This document shows positions 17,084-25,500 of a stretch of DNA of 64,000 nt, one piece after another. The stretch spans positions 1-64,000 of the forward strand of contig CAZAZQ010000006.1 in assembly GCA_964489705.1 (NCBI GenBank). The letters run 5' to 3'. Every line of letters starts with the position of its first letter. The first letter of the stretch is position 1. Source of the stretch: CAZAZQ01 sp964489705. Lineage in GTDB: Bacteria > Zixibacteria > MSB-5A5 > GN15 > FEB-12. The position numbers were made by a program, and so were the translations under genes. Under the pieces are notes generated by a model. That model saw nothing but the letters and a program-made list of their open reading frames with translations. It searched no databases and was not told the origin of the DNA.

Positions 17084-18310
17084 ATGGCAGCACCGGAGAA
17101 CATCGTCGCCGCCGTTGATATCGGCACCACCAAGATAGTGACCTTGGTCGGAGAAATGGACAACGACGGGAAAATTTATGTCATCGGCCATGGCGAAGCT
17201 CCGGCGGAAGGGCTACGGCGGGGGGTGGTAGTTGACATGGAAAAAACCGTTTCCTCGATTCAGCGATCGGTGAAAGATGCGGCGTTGGTCTCCGGTATCG
17301 AGATTGACCGCGTCACGGTCGGCATTGCCGGAGAGCATATCCGCTCCATCAACAGCCACGGCGTGATTGCGATAAACCGCGCCGATAACGAAATTACTTC
17401 CGCCGACGTCAAGCGGGCGATGGAAGCGGCAAAAACGGTCGCCATCCCGGTCGACCGAGAAATCATCCACGTGGTGCCGCAACAATTCTCCGTTGACGAT
17501 CAATCCGGCATTAAAGATCCGGTAGGCATGTCGGGAGTCCGTCTGGAAGTCGAAGCTCACATTGTCACGGCTTCGGTGACGACGGCGAAGAACATTTTCC
17601 GGGCACTGGAGCGTTGTCGTTTGGAAATTGATCATATTGTCCTCGAAGCCCTGGCGCTCTCCGAAGTGACATTGAATGAAAACGAAATGGACATGGGCAT
17701 CATTGTCATCGATATCGGCGGTGACTTGACCAACCTGTCGATTTTTTACGACGGCGCCATCCGCCACACCGCTTCCGTTTCATTAGGGGCGAAAAACATT
17801 ACCAACGATATTGCTATCGGCTTGCGCACCACCGTCGACCACGCCGAAGCCCTCAAAATAAACCACGGAGCAGCGCTGACCTCCATCGTCGACCCGGAAG
17901 AGATGATTGAAATTCGCAGCGCCCTCGGGCGGGAAACCAAAGAAATTTCCCGCAGCGTGTTGGCGTCCATTATCGAACCGCGGGTAGAAGAGATTCTTTC
18001 TTTGACCATCCGGGAACTGAAGCAGACCGGCGTCGGTGACATCCTGGCCGGCGGGGTGGTGCTGACCGGCGGTGGGGCACTGCTGGAAGGCGTCGCCGAG
18101 CTTGCCGAGCAGATGTTCGATATGCCGGTGCGGGTAGCGTCTATCCGAGGGATTGAACATACCCCCGACGAATTGAACAACATTCGATACACGACGGCGC
18201 ACGGCTTGCTCATGTACGGCTTCACGCACGAACCGGTGGTAAGCGGCAAAAGCAGTGCGGCAAAAAAGTGGATAAAAAAACTTGAAAATTGGATTTCAAA
18301 ACAATTTTGA
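17084..18310 (+). CDS. ftsA: FtsA, actin-like divisome protein
   Basis: A 408-residue actin-fold ATPase. Phosphate-1 motif VAAVDIGTTKIVTLVGE, the 1C subdomain with VTVGIAGEHIRSINSHG, phosphate-2 IVIDIGGDLTNLSIF, and the adenosine motif VLTGGGALLEGV are visible. The C-terminus KKWIKKLENWISKQF is the amphipathic membrane-targeting helix that tethers FtsZ filaments. Start ATG at 17084 is one base after ftsQ. ftsZ follows after 27 AT-rich bases. Confidence 0.95.
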   Translation: MAAPENIVAAVDIGTTKIVTLVGEMDNDGKIYVIGHGEAPAEGLRRGVVVDMEKTVSSIQRSVKDAALVSGIEIDRVTVGIAGEHIRSINSHGVIAINRADNEITSADVKRAMEAAKTVAIPVDREIIHVVPQQFSVDDQSGIKDPVGMSGVRLEVEAHIVTASVTTAKNIFRALERCRLEIDHIVLEALALSEVTLNENEMDMGIIVIDIGGDLTNLSIFYDGAIRHTASVSLGAKNITNDIAIGLRTTVDHAEALKINHGAALTSIVDPEEMIEIRSALGRETKEISRSVLASIIEPRVEEILSLTIRELKQTGVGDILAGGVVLTGGGALLEGVAELAEQMFDMPVRVASIRGIEHTPDELNNIRYTTAHGLLMYGFTHEPVVSGKSSAAKKWIKKLENWISKQF

Positions 18311-18337
18311 TATATAAAATTCATGGAGGAATGAGAC

Positions 18338-19570
18338 ATGTCGGAAAACAAACATACCTTTACCTTCGCAGAAGACTTCGTCGGCTACGCCAACATTAAG
18401 GTCGTCGGAGTCGGCGGCGGCGGCGGGAATGCGGTCAATCGGATGATAGAAGCGGGCTTGAAGGGAGTCGAGTTTATCGCCATTAACACCGATGCCCAAG
18501 TCTTGGACCAAAATCGCGCCGATAAAAAAATCCAAATCGGCAAAGAACTCACCGGCGGACTCGGAGCCGGAGCCAATCCCGACATCGGCAAGAAAGCCAT
18601 TGAGGAGAACCGTCAAGATGTCGCTCAGGAAATCGGCAATCCGAACCTCGTTTTCATCACCGCCGGCATGGGCGGCGGCACCGGTACCGGAGCAGCGCCG
18701 GTGGTGGCGGAAATCGCCAAAGCCGCCGGAGCGCTGACCGTCGCGATCGTGACGAAACCGTTCCGCTTCGAAGGTGCCCAGCGCAACAAGCGAGCCGAGC
18801 AAGGGCTTGCCGAACTGCGGGAAAAAGTCGATACCCTTATCACCATTCCGAACGAGCGCCTTCTGGAAATTGTCGACAAGAAAACTACTTTGAACGCAGC
18901 CTTTGCCACGGCGGATGAGATTCTTCACCAAGCCACCAAGGGGATTTCTGACCTCATCACCATCCCCGGCTTAATCAACTGTGACTTTGCCGACGTGCGC
19001 ACTGTTATGCTCGAGCGTGGCGACGCCTTGATGGGAACCGGCTTGGGAAGCGGCGAAGACAAAGCGGTTGACGCCGCTCAAGAAGCGATTTCCTCTCCCC
19101 TGCTCGAGAACGTTTCCATCAGCGGTGCTAAGGGAGTGCTCATCAACGTCACCGGCGGAGAAGATATGACGCTCTTCGATGTCAACACCGCCACTTCGCT
19201 CATTTACGAAGCGGCAGGAAACGACGCCAACATTATTTTCGGTGCCGTTATCGACCCAGAGATGAACGACCAGATGCGCGTAACGGTCATCGCCACCGGT
19301 TTCTCGAGAGAAAAGGAACTCACTCCTACCGTTCACGAAGAAAAAGTCGCCACCACTCCCAGCGGCAAGCCGATTTCGCTCTTCCCTGACGCGGAACCAT
19401 CACAACCCGCCTCCCCCCCTGAGCCGGTAGAAGTATTGGCAAACACCTCCAACGAGACCAATTATGCTTCCGGAAACGGAAACGGTAATAACGGCAGAAG
19501 CCGGGTGCCTCTCTTCTCTGAAGACGACCGGACTATCCCGGCATACATTCGGAGGTTGAGCAACCGCTGA
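18338..19570 (+). CDS. ftsZ: FtsZ, tubulin-like division GTPase
   Basis: A 410-residue protein with the G-box VVGVGGGGGNAVNRM (about residue 22), the tubulin signature GGGTGTGAAPVVAEIAK, the T7 synergy loop region with NCDFADVRTVM, and a variable linker ending in the conserved C-terminal peptide RTIPAYIRRL, which binds FtsA. A ribosome site AGGAATGAG precedes ATG at 18338. It is the last gene of the cluster, ended by the terminator at 19614-19645. The short AT-rich gap before it (TTGGAT...TATAAA) could hold a weak internal promoter. Confidence 0.97.
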   Translation: MSENKHTFTFAEDFVGYANIKVVGVGGGGGNAVNRMIEAGLKGVEFIAINTDAQVLDQNRADKKIQIGKELTGGLGAGANPDIGKKAIEENRQDVAQEIGNPNLVFITAGMGGGTGTGAAPVVAEIAKAAGALTVAIVTKPFRFEGAQRNKRAEQGLAELREKVDTLITIPNERLLEIVDKKTTLNAAFATADEILHQATKGISDLITIPGLINCDFADVRTVMLERGDALMGTGLGSGEDKAVDAAQEAISSPLLENVSISGAKGVLINVTGGEDMTLFDVNTATSLIYEAAGNDANIIFGAVIDPEMNDQMRVTVIATGFSREKELTPTVHEEKVATTPSGKPISLFPDAEPSQPASPPEPVEVLANTSNETNYASGNGNGNNGRSRVPLFSEDDRTIPAYIRRLSNR

Positions 19571-19613
19571 ATGGGGCTGGAACCACGAAACGGGTAACAA
19601 ACGACCAACAAGA

Positions 19614-19645
19614 AAGCCGGAAGCTGACAACTTCCGGCTTTTTTT
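19614..19645 (+). terminator. Rho-independent terminator of the dcw cluster
   Basis: Perfect 10-bp stem: AAGCCGGAAG (19614-19623) pairs with CTTCCGGCTT (19631-19640) across a 7-nt loop, followed by a T-run to 19645. It lies 43 bases after the ftsZ stop and also separates it from the convergent gene at 19677. Confidence 0.92.
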
Positions 19646-19676
19646 CGGACATTTTCTCCAGAAAAAGATGAAGGCA

Positions 19677-21422
19677 TCAATCCGACGGAATAAACCAATC
19701 GCTTGCCAACCGCTCGGTAATGGAAATAATCTCGCGGTCTTTTTCGTTCAAGGCACCCCGCTCAATCAAGCCTTCGACGGCTTTGTGCAACAGTACCATT
19801 TTCCCCCGCACGGGGATTAGGGCGGGATAGTACTCGTTGTTGAAGAAGATGCGGTACCGTTTCCGAGACTTCTCGTCCTGGAGCATTTTACCGATGGCGT
19901 GCTCCAAATCGGCGCCGCTGAGTTTCCCAAGCTCCTCTTTGGGTGACTGCATCAAAAGAGCGGTCTTTTTAACATCGTGGTCGCATTTGAACAACATCCG
20001 CCAGCACTCGACCACTCCCAACGAGTTCACGGTGAGAACACAAACCCGGATTTTGTCGTTCTCCGAGTCGATGTGCACCCCTTCCAAGCAGGGAATGAAA
20101 TAGTTATCGGTAATAGCGCCGAAGGCGCTGATGCCGCCGGCAAACGGATCGTCGATGATGTCCCAGATAGTGAAGTACGGCTTGCGCTCGAAACGAGCGT
20201 CTTGGATGAGCATGAACTCTTCCTCGGTGAAGTGGAAACGTTCTTTCCACAGCTCTTCGGGCGAGAGGTCTTTTCGTGTCAGCGAGGACTGACTGGTCAA
20301 CATCCCCAGCGCCTGCCCGCCGCGCCACACCAACGGCAACACGCCGACCACCCACTCCGCCGAGCCGCCGATTTCTCCAATCATCGACAACAAACCGCGC
20401 CCGTCGGGGAATTGGAGTCCCTCCATGCCTAAGATAATTCCCGGCATCAAGTCGCCGTCCTTATCGAAGGGCGTAGCTATACCGGCGTTGTTGAGCATAT
20501 CCATCGCTGGGTAGTGCCGCGGTCGATCAAGGAAATAGGCGCTGAGCTTTTCAAGATTCGACAGGCGGTACGAATCGGCGATAATCTCCGCCGCTTCCAC
20601 GACGCTCACTTCCCGAGGGTTGAATTCCTCGAAATACGCCCCCGCCATCCAGCGCTGGATATAGATATCGGGAAGGTGGCGTTTGGCGTTCGCTTCCGTA
20701 ACGAAAAGGCACGTCAGGCTGGAATGAATCCCCTTGATGGATTTCGTGGTGCCGTCGATGACGTCGTTCCCCATCGACAGCAAGGTAACGTTCTGGGGCA
20801 TCCGCAAACCGTACTGGGCTTGATGATGTTCCTTGCCAAAGACCGCCCCGACGGCGATGGTTGGATTGCCGCCTGCTTCTTTCCCCGGCTTGGCACGTAC
20901 CCCTTCGGTAATGGTCGATTCGATCAACACTTCTTCGCCGACCGGCAACGTCTCGGTAGTGGTTTGGAGCACTTCCGACATCACCTGAGCGGCGGTACGA
21001 TCGTTGGCGCGCTTGAGAAGCTCCGCCATTTTTTTCGTCCGCTGTTCTTCGGGGAGGGTATTGAAACGCCCCCGACCGTGCAAAGCGACGGCTACCGCCG
21101 CCAAAGCGGCGGAAAGAATGACCGACTGCCGTACCTGACGGTTCCGCAATGCGCCCAGATTGGAATTGTAGTTTATCTTGTCACTCAGGGTAAAAATGCT
21201 GCAGGCTTCCAAGGTAATATGATAATCCGCCAGTACCGCCTTATGACGATGGTTGAACTCGATGAGACGATCGGCGCTGAAAACAAGTTGCTCTTGTTTG
21301 CCCTGATAGGATAACCGGTTATCAGCAATGTTGAAGCGAAGGTTATTATTCATACCGACATACCTTGTTTCGTTAAAATCGTACCACTTTTCCCCCCAAT
21401 GTAATAACTCTTCCCTCGGCAC
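19677..21422 (-). CDS. GlpX-like (class II fructose-1,6-bisphosphatase fold) protein, enlarged
   Basis: A 581-residue protein, nearly twice the usual GlpX length of 320-340. The middle follows class II FBPase order: RQVRQSVILSAALAAVAVALHGRG (about 95-118), GNDVIDGTTKSIKGIHSS (218-235, in the place of the GlpX DPLEGT segment), PDIYIQRWMAG (251-261), a DGD motif near 322, and GEIGGSAEWVVGVLPLVWRGG (349-369), matching the GlpX segment with its metal-binding Glu. About 85 N-terminal and 200 C-terminal residues are not recognised. The start is GTG at 21420-21422; ATG at 21353 is possible. The substrate is unknown; sugar bisphosphatase activity is inferred from the fold only. Confidence 0.6.
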   Translation of the reverse strand: MPREELLHWGEKWYDFNETRYVGMNNNLRFNIADNRLSYQGKQEQLVFSADRLIEFNHRHKAVLADYHITLEACSIFTLSDKINYNSNLGALRNRQVRQSVILSAALAAVAVALHGRGRFNTLPEEQRTKKMAELLKRANDRTAAQVMSEVLQTTTETLPVGEEVLIESTITEGVRAKPGKEAGGNPTIAVGAVFGKEHHQAQYGLRMPQNVTLLSMGNDVIDGTTKSIKGIHSSLTCLFVTEANAKRHLPDIYIQRWMAGAYFEEFNPREVSVVEAAEIIADSYRLSNLEKLSAYFLDRPRHYPAMDMLNNAGIATPFDKDGDLMPGIILGMEGLQFPDGRGLLSMIGEIGGSAEWVVGVLPLVWRGGQALGMLTSQSSLTRKDLSPEELWKERFHFTEEEFMLIQDARFERKPYFTIWDIIDDPFAGGISAFGAITDNYFIPCLEGVHIDSENDKIRVCVLTVNSLGVVECWRMLFKCDHDVKKTALLMQSPKEELGKLSGADLEHAIGKMLQDEKSRKRYRIFFNNEYYPALIPVRGKMVLLHKAVEGLIERGALNEKDREIISITERLASDWFIPSD

Positions 21423-21467
21423 GCACGAACTTTTTCCACCGTCGGGACGGAGAATTTCTTTTCAGCT

Positions 21468-22145
21468 TCACCCTTTTTGTTTGTGCTGGTGAATCACCAA
21501 AGCTTTCCCTTTCACTTCGACCACGGCTTCGGAAGCGATAATCCGATTCCGCAACGCCCGCGTATCGCCGGGAAAAATGGTAAGTTCATTGACTTCGTAT
21601 TCCGTTCCCTTACAATTCAGCACAATTTGAGACGAAAGCGGAATAACGGAAACTCGCTCTCCTTCACAACGGGTGAAAGTCTGCCGCTCATCCCAGCAAA
21701 AGAGAATTTCATACCATACATTGACAAACTTGACAATGGGAGAAGCTTCAGAGAAGTTGTACCGGTCCAGCAAGTGGACCAGCATGATGTTTCCAAGAAA
21801 ATGATCCGGCTCACCAAAAGAAGGTAAGACTATGTCTACACTCCGAGCGTGCTTTTCCAGGCAAAATTCAAACGCCAGTTGAAGGTCGGTTTTGTTTTTA
21901 TGAACCGGAAAAGTCAGAAGGTTGATTTCGGCGGGGAGTTTGTCATGAATTTGAGTGACCGAATCCAGATCGCCCATAAGGAGATCCGGCATTTGATCTG
22001 ACGCAAAGAAGTAATTCATTCCACCGTTAACGGCAATGGTAAAACGGCGCTCACACAGGGTGCGGTAGAATGCTACGTCCCGGATTTTATAATCTCCATG
22101 TGTGAATATGACAAAATCCCGCTTTTCGGTCACCACTGGGAACAC
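21468..22145 (-). CDS. thiN: thiamine pyrophosphokinase
   Basis: A 225-residue protein that would convert thiamine to thiamine diphosphate using ATP. The family motifs are clear: AVNGGMNYF, PDLLMGDLDSV and the KNKTDLQLAFEFCLEK segment (TD metal site), then LPSFGEPDHFLGNIMLVHLL. The C-terminal part is the beta-sandwich thiamine-binding domain (GERVSVIPLS, KGTEYEVNE, GDTRALRNRI). It lies in a minus-strand run with rpe upstream (79 bases away) and the GlpX-like gene downstream. Confidence 0.85.
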   Translation of the reverse strand: MFPVVTEKRDFVIFTHGDYKIRDVAFYRTLCERRFTIAVNGGMNYFFASDQMPDLLMGDLDSVTQIHDKLPAEINLLTFPVHKNKTDLQLAFEFCLEKHARSVDIVLPSFGEPDHFLGNIMLVHLLDRYNFSEASPIVKFVNVWYEILFCWDERQTFTRCEGERVSVIPLSSQIVLNCKGTEYEVNELTIFPGDTRALRNRIIASEAVVEVKGKALVIHQHKQKG

Positions 22146-22224
22146 CCGCAGTCGTACTTTGATAAATGATTAATCAATTGTACCTCACTTTGCATTTTTT
22201 GTTAATAGATGCGATTTCCCTTCC

Positions 22225-22890
22225 CTACCGAGGGAAAACCGGTTTCAAGTTCCTGATCTGTGTTACTAACGCTTCCCGGTCTTTTGCTCCGAAAAAAGCT
22301 GTCCCCATCACCAAAATATCCGCACCCGCTTCGACCACTTTCCGGGCATTCCCTTCATTAATGCCGCCGTCAACTTGGAGTTGCGTCGCAAGGCGGTGTT
22401 CGTCAAGGTAACGGCGAGCCGCAGCAATTTTGGGCAGAGTTTCTTCAATGAACTGCTGCCCCCCGAAACCGGGGAAAACCGACATAACCAACAGGAAGTC
22501 AAAATGCTCCAAAAAGGGAAGCACTTGCTCAATCGGCGTGTCCGGGTTAAGCGAAATCCCCGTTTTGACCCCTTTGCTTTTGAGCAGGGAAGCATTCGCC
22601 ACCGGCTGGGGGTGAACCTCAATATGAAAGGTGAGGCTGTCGGCTCCGGCACGGATGAAGTCATCAAAATATTTCTCCGGCTGTGAAAGCATCAAGTGAA
22701 CATCGAGAAATGTCTTCGTCAAGTCATTGACTGTCTTCACGATATCAGGGCCGAACGAGATATTGGGAACGAAATGACCGTCCATAATGTCAAGATGGAA
22801 CATATCAACCCCCGCCGCATCGGCAGAGCGGACCTCCTCACCCAATCTGGAAAAATCCGCACCTAATATCGAAGGAGCAATCTTTGCCAT
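22225..22890 (-). CDS. rpe: ribulose-phosphate 3-epimerase
   Basis: A TIM-barrel enzyme of the pentose phosphate pathway, interconverting ribulose-5-P and xylulose-5-P. The start is ATG at 22888-22890 (MAKIAPSILGADFSRLGEE), giving the normal 221 residues; the frame is open further upstream into queG but conservation begins here. Motifs: FHLDIMDGHFVPNISFG (metal His/Asp), LDVHLMLS, MSVFPGFGGQQF, LQVDGGINEGNA and VMGTAFFGA. It follows queG by 46 bases on the same strand and lacks a strong ribosome site. Confidence 0.93.
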   Translation of the reverse strand: MAKIAPSILGADFSRLGEEVRSADAAGVDMFHLDIMDGHFVPNISFGPDIVKTVNDLTKTFLDVHLMLSQPEKYFDDFIRAGADSLTFHIEVHPQPVANASLLKSKGVKTGISLNPDTPIEQVLPFLEHFDFLLVMSVFPGFGGQQFIEETLPKIAAARRYLDEHRLATQLQVDGGINEGNARKVVEAGADILVMGTAFFGAKDREALVTQIRNLKPVFPR

Positions 22891-22936
22891 AGGGGTAATG
22901 TCTGGTATTTCCGCCGCCAAAGCAAGACAATTCCTC

Positions 22937-23908
22937 TCACCTCTCTTCAGGCGGGAAAATCCCCTGATTTGCCAAAACAATCCGTGCCGTGCGTTGAAGT
23001 CCTTCCAACTTCGGCCGTGTGAGCGAGGTTCCCGCAGTGAGTCGGAGAAATTCCTCCCGACTCTTCATCTGCAAAATGCGCCGGGCGTCGAGAAGCTCTC
23101 CCACCCCGCTTTCGGGCAGCAACTCCGTATGGCGCGTAAACCGATTTTTGACGTTAAAAGGGCACACATCCTGGCAGATATCACAGCCGAAAAGGTGGTC
23201 TCCTATCTGGGGAGCCAAAGCCGGGGTGATTGCATCGGGATGTTCCACCGTGAGATAAGACAGGCAGCGGGAGGCATCGACGGTTCTCGGCGCGACAATG
23301 GCGTTGGTCGGACAGGCGTCCAAGCAAAGGGTACAGTCACCGCATTCGTCATGCTCAAGCGAAAGCGGTGGGTCATATTCAAGCTCCACCGTCGTAAAAA
23401 TCTCTCCCAGGAGAATCCACGAACCGTATTCACGATGAATCAACAACGAATTTTTGCCGATAAACCCCAGTCCTGCTTTGGCGGCATAGAGCTTTTCAAA
23501 AAAGGCGCCGTAATCCACCCACCAGTAGAACCGATGGGAGCTGCTTTTTTCCGTCTGCTCGCTTAATTTATAGATAAGGTGCTTTATTTTCCGGGCAAAA
23601 ACCTTGTGATAGTCCTTGCCCCTTGCGTACTTCGAGACTTTTCCAAAACCGGGGGTAACCTGTTTTTTTTCAGGGTGGTTATAGTTCAGCCCGAGGATTA
23701 TAACGGAGCGCACCCCTTCCAACATCAATGACGGGTCGAGCCGCTTTGCCTTGCTCCTCTCCATCCATTCCATTTTGCCGTGGTATCCTTGCGCCAGCCA
23801 GTGGGAAAAATGCTCTTCGGCATTGGGAATAACATCCGGAGAAGTAATTCCACAAAGATCGAATCCAACCACGTGCGCCAAATGTTTGACGAGAGCAGAC
23901 GTCAGCAT
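22937..23908 (-). CDS. queG: epoxyqueuosine reductase QueG
   Basis: A 323-residue cobalamin- and iron-sulfur-dependent enzyme performing the last step of queuosine tRNA modification. The central region WVDYGAFFEKLYAAKAGLGF with IGKNSLL is the QueG cobalamin-domain signature, including the conserved Asp. Two 4Fe-4S motifs follow: CGDCTLCLDACP (about 190-201) and CDICQDVCP (about 242-250). The C-terminus has HEAT-like character. It heads a minus-strand group with rpe, and is divergent from the GIN-domain gene. Confidence 0.93.
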   Translation of the reverse strand: MLTSALVKHLAHVVGFDLCGITSPDVIPNAEEHFSHWLAQGYHGKMEWMERSKAKRLDPSLMLEGVRSVIILGLNYNHPEKKQVTPGFGKVSKYARGKDYHKVFARKIKHLIYKLSEQTEKSSSHRFYWWVDYGAFFEKLYAAKAGLGFIGKNSLLIHREYGSWILLGEIFTTVELEYDPPLSLEHDECGDCTLCLDACPTNAIVAPRTVDASRCLSYLTVEHPDAITPALAPQIGDHLFGCDICQDVCPFNVKNRFTRHTELLPESGVGELLDARRILQMKSREEFLRLTAGTSLTRPKLEGLQRTARIVLANQGIFPPEER

Positions 23909-24051
23909 ACCGAACGTAATACAATGTTGCCCCTAAAGACAAGAGCGGTCAGCCAAAATTCCAGAAAGCTTTCGCCCCTTCGCAACTTCTTGCCCGTTCC
24001 CCCGTATTGTAAGACTGAAACAACAGAAAAAGAAAACAAGGGAGAGAATTC

Positions 24052-24858
24052 ATGGTCACCAAGATAACTGCTTTTGTGCTCTTTTCATTTGTTGCCCTCC
24101 TCTGTGCCCGTTCCGCTGAAGCGGGGAACTGGTTCAGTCGTACTTTCGGCAGCAAGAAAGTCAGAGGGTCCGGGGTTATGGAGACGGAGATCCGCACTCT
24201 CAAGCCATTCAACCGCATTGAGGTCGACGGAGCGTTTGACCTCTCCGTCAGTGTCGGACCAGCCCAGGAAGTGCTGATAACTTTCGATGACAACCTCCTC
24301 CCCCTCATTTCCACCGAAGTGGTCGGAAAAACGCTGGAGATTTCCGCGCTGGAACCCTACGACTCGCGAAAGACCTGCCGAATCGAAATCTCCGTCCCAT
24401 CCCTCGTTGAAGTCATTTCCTATGGCTCAAGTGACATTTCCATAGAAGACGTAGAGGGAGAACATTTCGAATGTTACACCAAAGGCTCCGGTGACATCGT
24501 CATTAACGGCATCGTTTGCGACGATATCGAGTGTTCGATTAAAGGCTCAGGAGACATTTCCTTAAAACAGGTCAAAAGCCGGTTCCTCGAATGCAAAATC
24601 AACGGCTCAGGTGATTTCAGTGCATCCGGGAAAACGGAAGAGCTGGAGGCAAATATCCACGGTTCCGGCGACGTCGATACCCGCAAGCTTAAAGCGAAAG
24701 TCGTCTCCGTGACCATCAAAGGCTCAGGTGACGCCCGAGTGGCTGTTGAAGAAAGCCTTGATGCCGCGGTGTACGGCAGCGGCGACATCGCTTACTACGG
24801 CGAGCCTCACCATATATCCAGACATATTTCCGGCTCCGGGGAAATTACCCGCCGTTAG
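24052..24858 (+). CDS. exported GIN-domain (DUF2807) protein
   Basis: A 268-residue protein with a signal peptide (KITAFVLFSFVALLCARSAEA, cleavage near residue 24). The rest is a beta-helical repeat in which the motif GSGD recurs about every 16-20 residues (for example KGSGDIVINGI, KGSGDISLKQV, NGSGDFSASGK, HGSGDVDTRK, KGSGDARVAV, YGSGDIAYYG), as in head-GIN / DUF2807 proteins common in Bacteroidota and related phyla. It is probably periplasmic or surface attached; the function of the family is not established. GGAGAG precedes ATG at 24052. It stands alone, divergent from queG. Confidence 0.8.
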   Translation: MVTKITAFVLFSFVALLCARSAEAGNWFSRTFGSKKVRGSGVMETEIRTLKPFNRIEVDGAFDLSVSVGPAQEVLITFDDNLLPLISTEVVGKTLEISALEPYDSRKTCRIEISVPSLVEVISYGSSDISIEDVEGEHFECYTKGSGDIVINGIVCDDIECSIKGSGDISLKQVKSRFLECKINGSGDFSASGKTEELEANIHGSGDVDTRKLKAKVVSVTIKGSGDARVAVEESLDAAVYGSGDIAYYGEPHHISRHISGSGEITRR

Positions 24859-24889
24859 AGAGACCAAAAAAAGACGCTGATTGCAGGAG

Positions 24890-24915
24890 AAAAAAGGCGG
24901 GGAAATTCCCCCGCC
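24890..24915 (-). terminator. Rho-independent terminator of the small thioredoxin-like gene
   Basis: On the minus strand GGCGGGG (complement of 24909-24915) pairs with CCCCGCC (24896-24902), followed by six T (24890-24895). It lies 58 bases after the stop of the 85-residue gene. On the plus strand no T-run follows the hairpin. Confidence 0.8.
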
Positions 24916-24973
24916 GGAGAGCACCATGAGTGATGCTGTGATGTACTTTTTGATCCGCAACACCTTTTTGCTG

Positions 24974-25231
24974 CTACATACCCCATAAATGGCGCTCGAT
25001 AAAGCGCGCAATGTCCGCCGTCGTGGGGTACATCGTTTTTTTCCGTCCCCGCGGTTTTCGACGCTGATCTTTCAGGGCATAGCCGTTGACAATCACGGTA
25101 GGAGATGAAACCGGTTGTTCCGACTCGACAATATGTGCCAAGATACCTCGTTCCTTGACGAACTTCTTGACAAAGTCTCTTGCTTTGGTTTGTTGTGGAT
25201 CTTTACTTGAATATATGAGGCCAATTTCCAT
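24974..25231 (-). CDS. small thioredoxin-like protein without a CXXC motif
   Basis: An 85-residue protein I cannot name. It starts MEIGLIYSSKDPQQTKARDF, followed by a helix and a second strand (ILAHIVES) and SSPTVIVNGYAL, where the SP-TV-VNG pattern looks like the cis-proline loop of thioredoxin/glutaredoxin folds. No cysteine is present anywhere, so a redox role is unlikely. The C-terminal part is basic (KDQRRKPRGRKK). It has its own strong promoter (25260-25289) and terminator (24890-24915), so it is a real monocistronic gene. The fold is inferred. Confidence 0.65.
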   Translation of the reverse strand: MEIGLIYSSKDPQQTKARDFVKKFVKERGILAHIVESEQPVSSPTVIVNGYALKDQRRKPRGRKKTMYPTTADIARFIERHLWGM

Positions 25232-25259
25232 TTTTGACCTACCCTCACTTTCTTCATTA

Positions 25260-25289
25260 ATTATACCGGGAACGAAGCGATGTGGTCAA
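25260..25289 (-). promoter_or_regulatory. promoter of the thioredoxin-like gene
   Basis: On the minus strand TTGACC (25284-25289), an 18-base spacer and a perfect TATAAT (25260-25265), 28 bases upstream of the ATG at 25231. Confidence 0.65.
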
Positions 25290-25353
25290 CTAAAAATGTG
25301 AAAAAGTTATCCTCACGGAACTATCGCTACTTCGGGCTACGAATAGTCAAAAA

Positions 25354-25382
25354 AGTAGGGAATATCTGGAACGGATCTGCCA
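25354..25382 (+). repeat. A-type palindromic repeat, degenerate copy
   Basis: Shares the AGTAGGGAA left flank and the ATCTGCCA right flank with copies at 34.5, 48.6, 54.4 and 59.3 kb; its centre has decayed (TATCTGGAACGGATCT). Confidence 0.55.
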
Positions 25383-25433
25383 TTCCCTTTTCCATATTTG
25401 GCTTTCCCTAATCCACTCAATGAGACACCCTTA

Positions 25434-25462
25434 GGGTGCCACCGCAAGCGGTGGGGCACCCC
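25434..25462 (-). repeat. C-type palindromic repeat
   Basis: Read on the minus strand it has the GGGGTGCCCC block followed by a stem ACCGC-TT-GCGGT. Related copies are at 34465-34489 and 48819-48844. Confidence 0.7.
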
Positions 25463-25500
25463 AAGCACAAAGATGCTGAGGTTGCAAGCTAGAGCTGTTA

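Larger units (their letters stand above)
25232..25500. other. intergenic region with promoter and two palindromic repeats
   Basis: Between pyrF and the thioredoxin-like gene, both on the minus strand. It contains the promoter at 25260-25289, a degenerate copy of the A-type palindrome at 25354-25382 and a C-type palindrome at 25434-25462, described separately. Confidence 0.7.
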
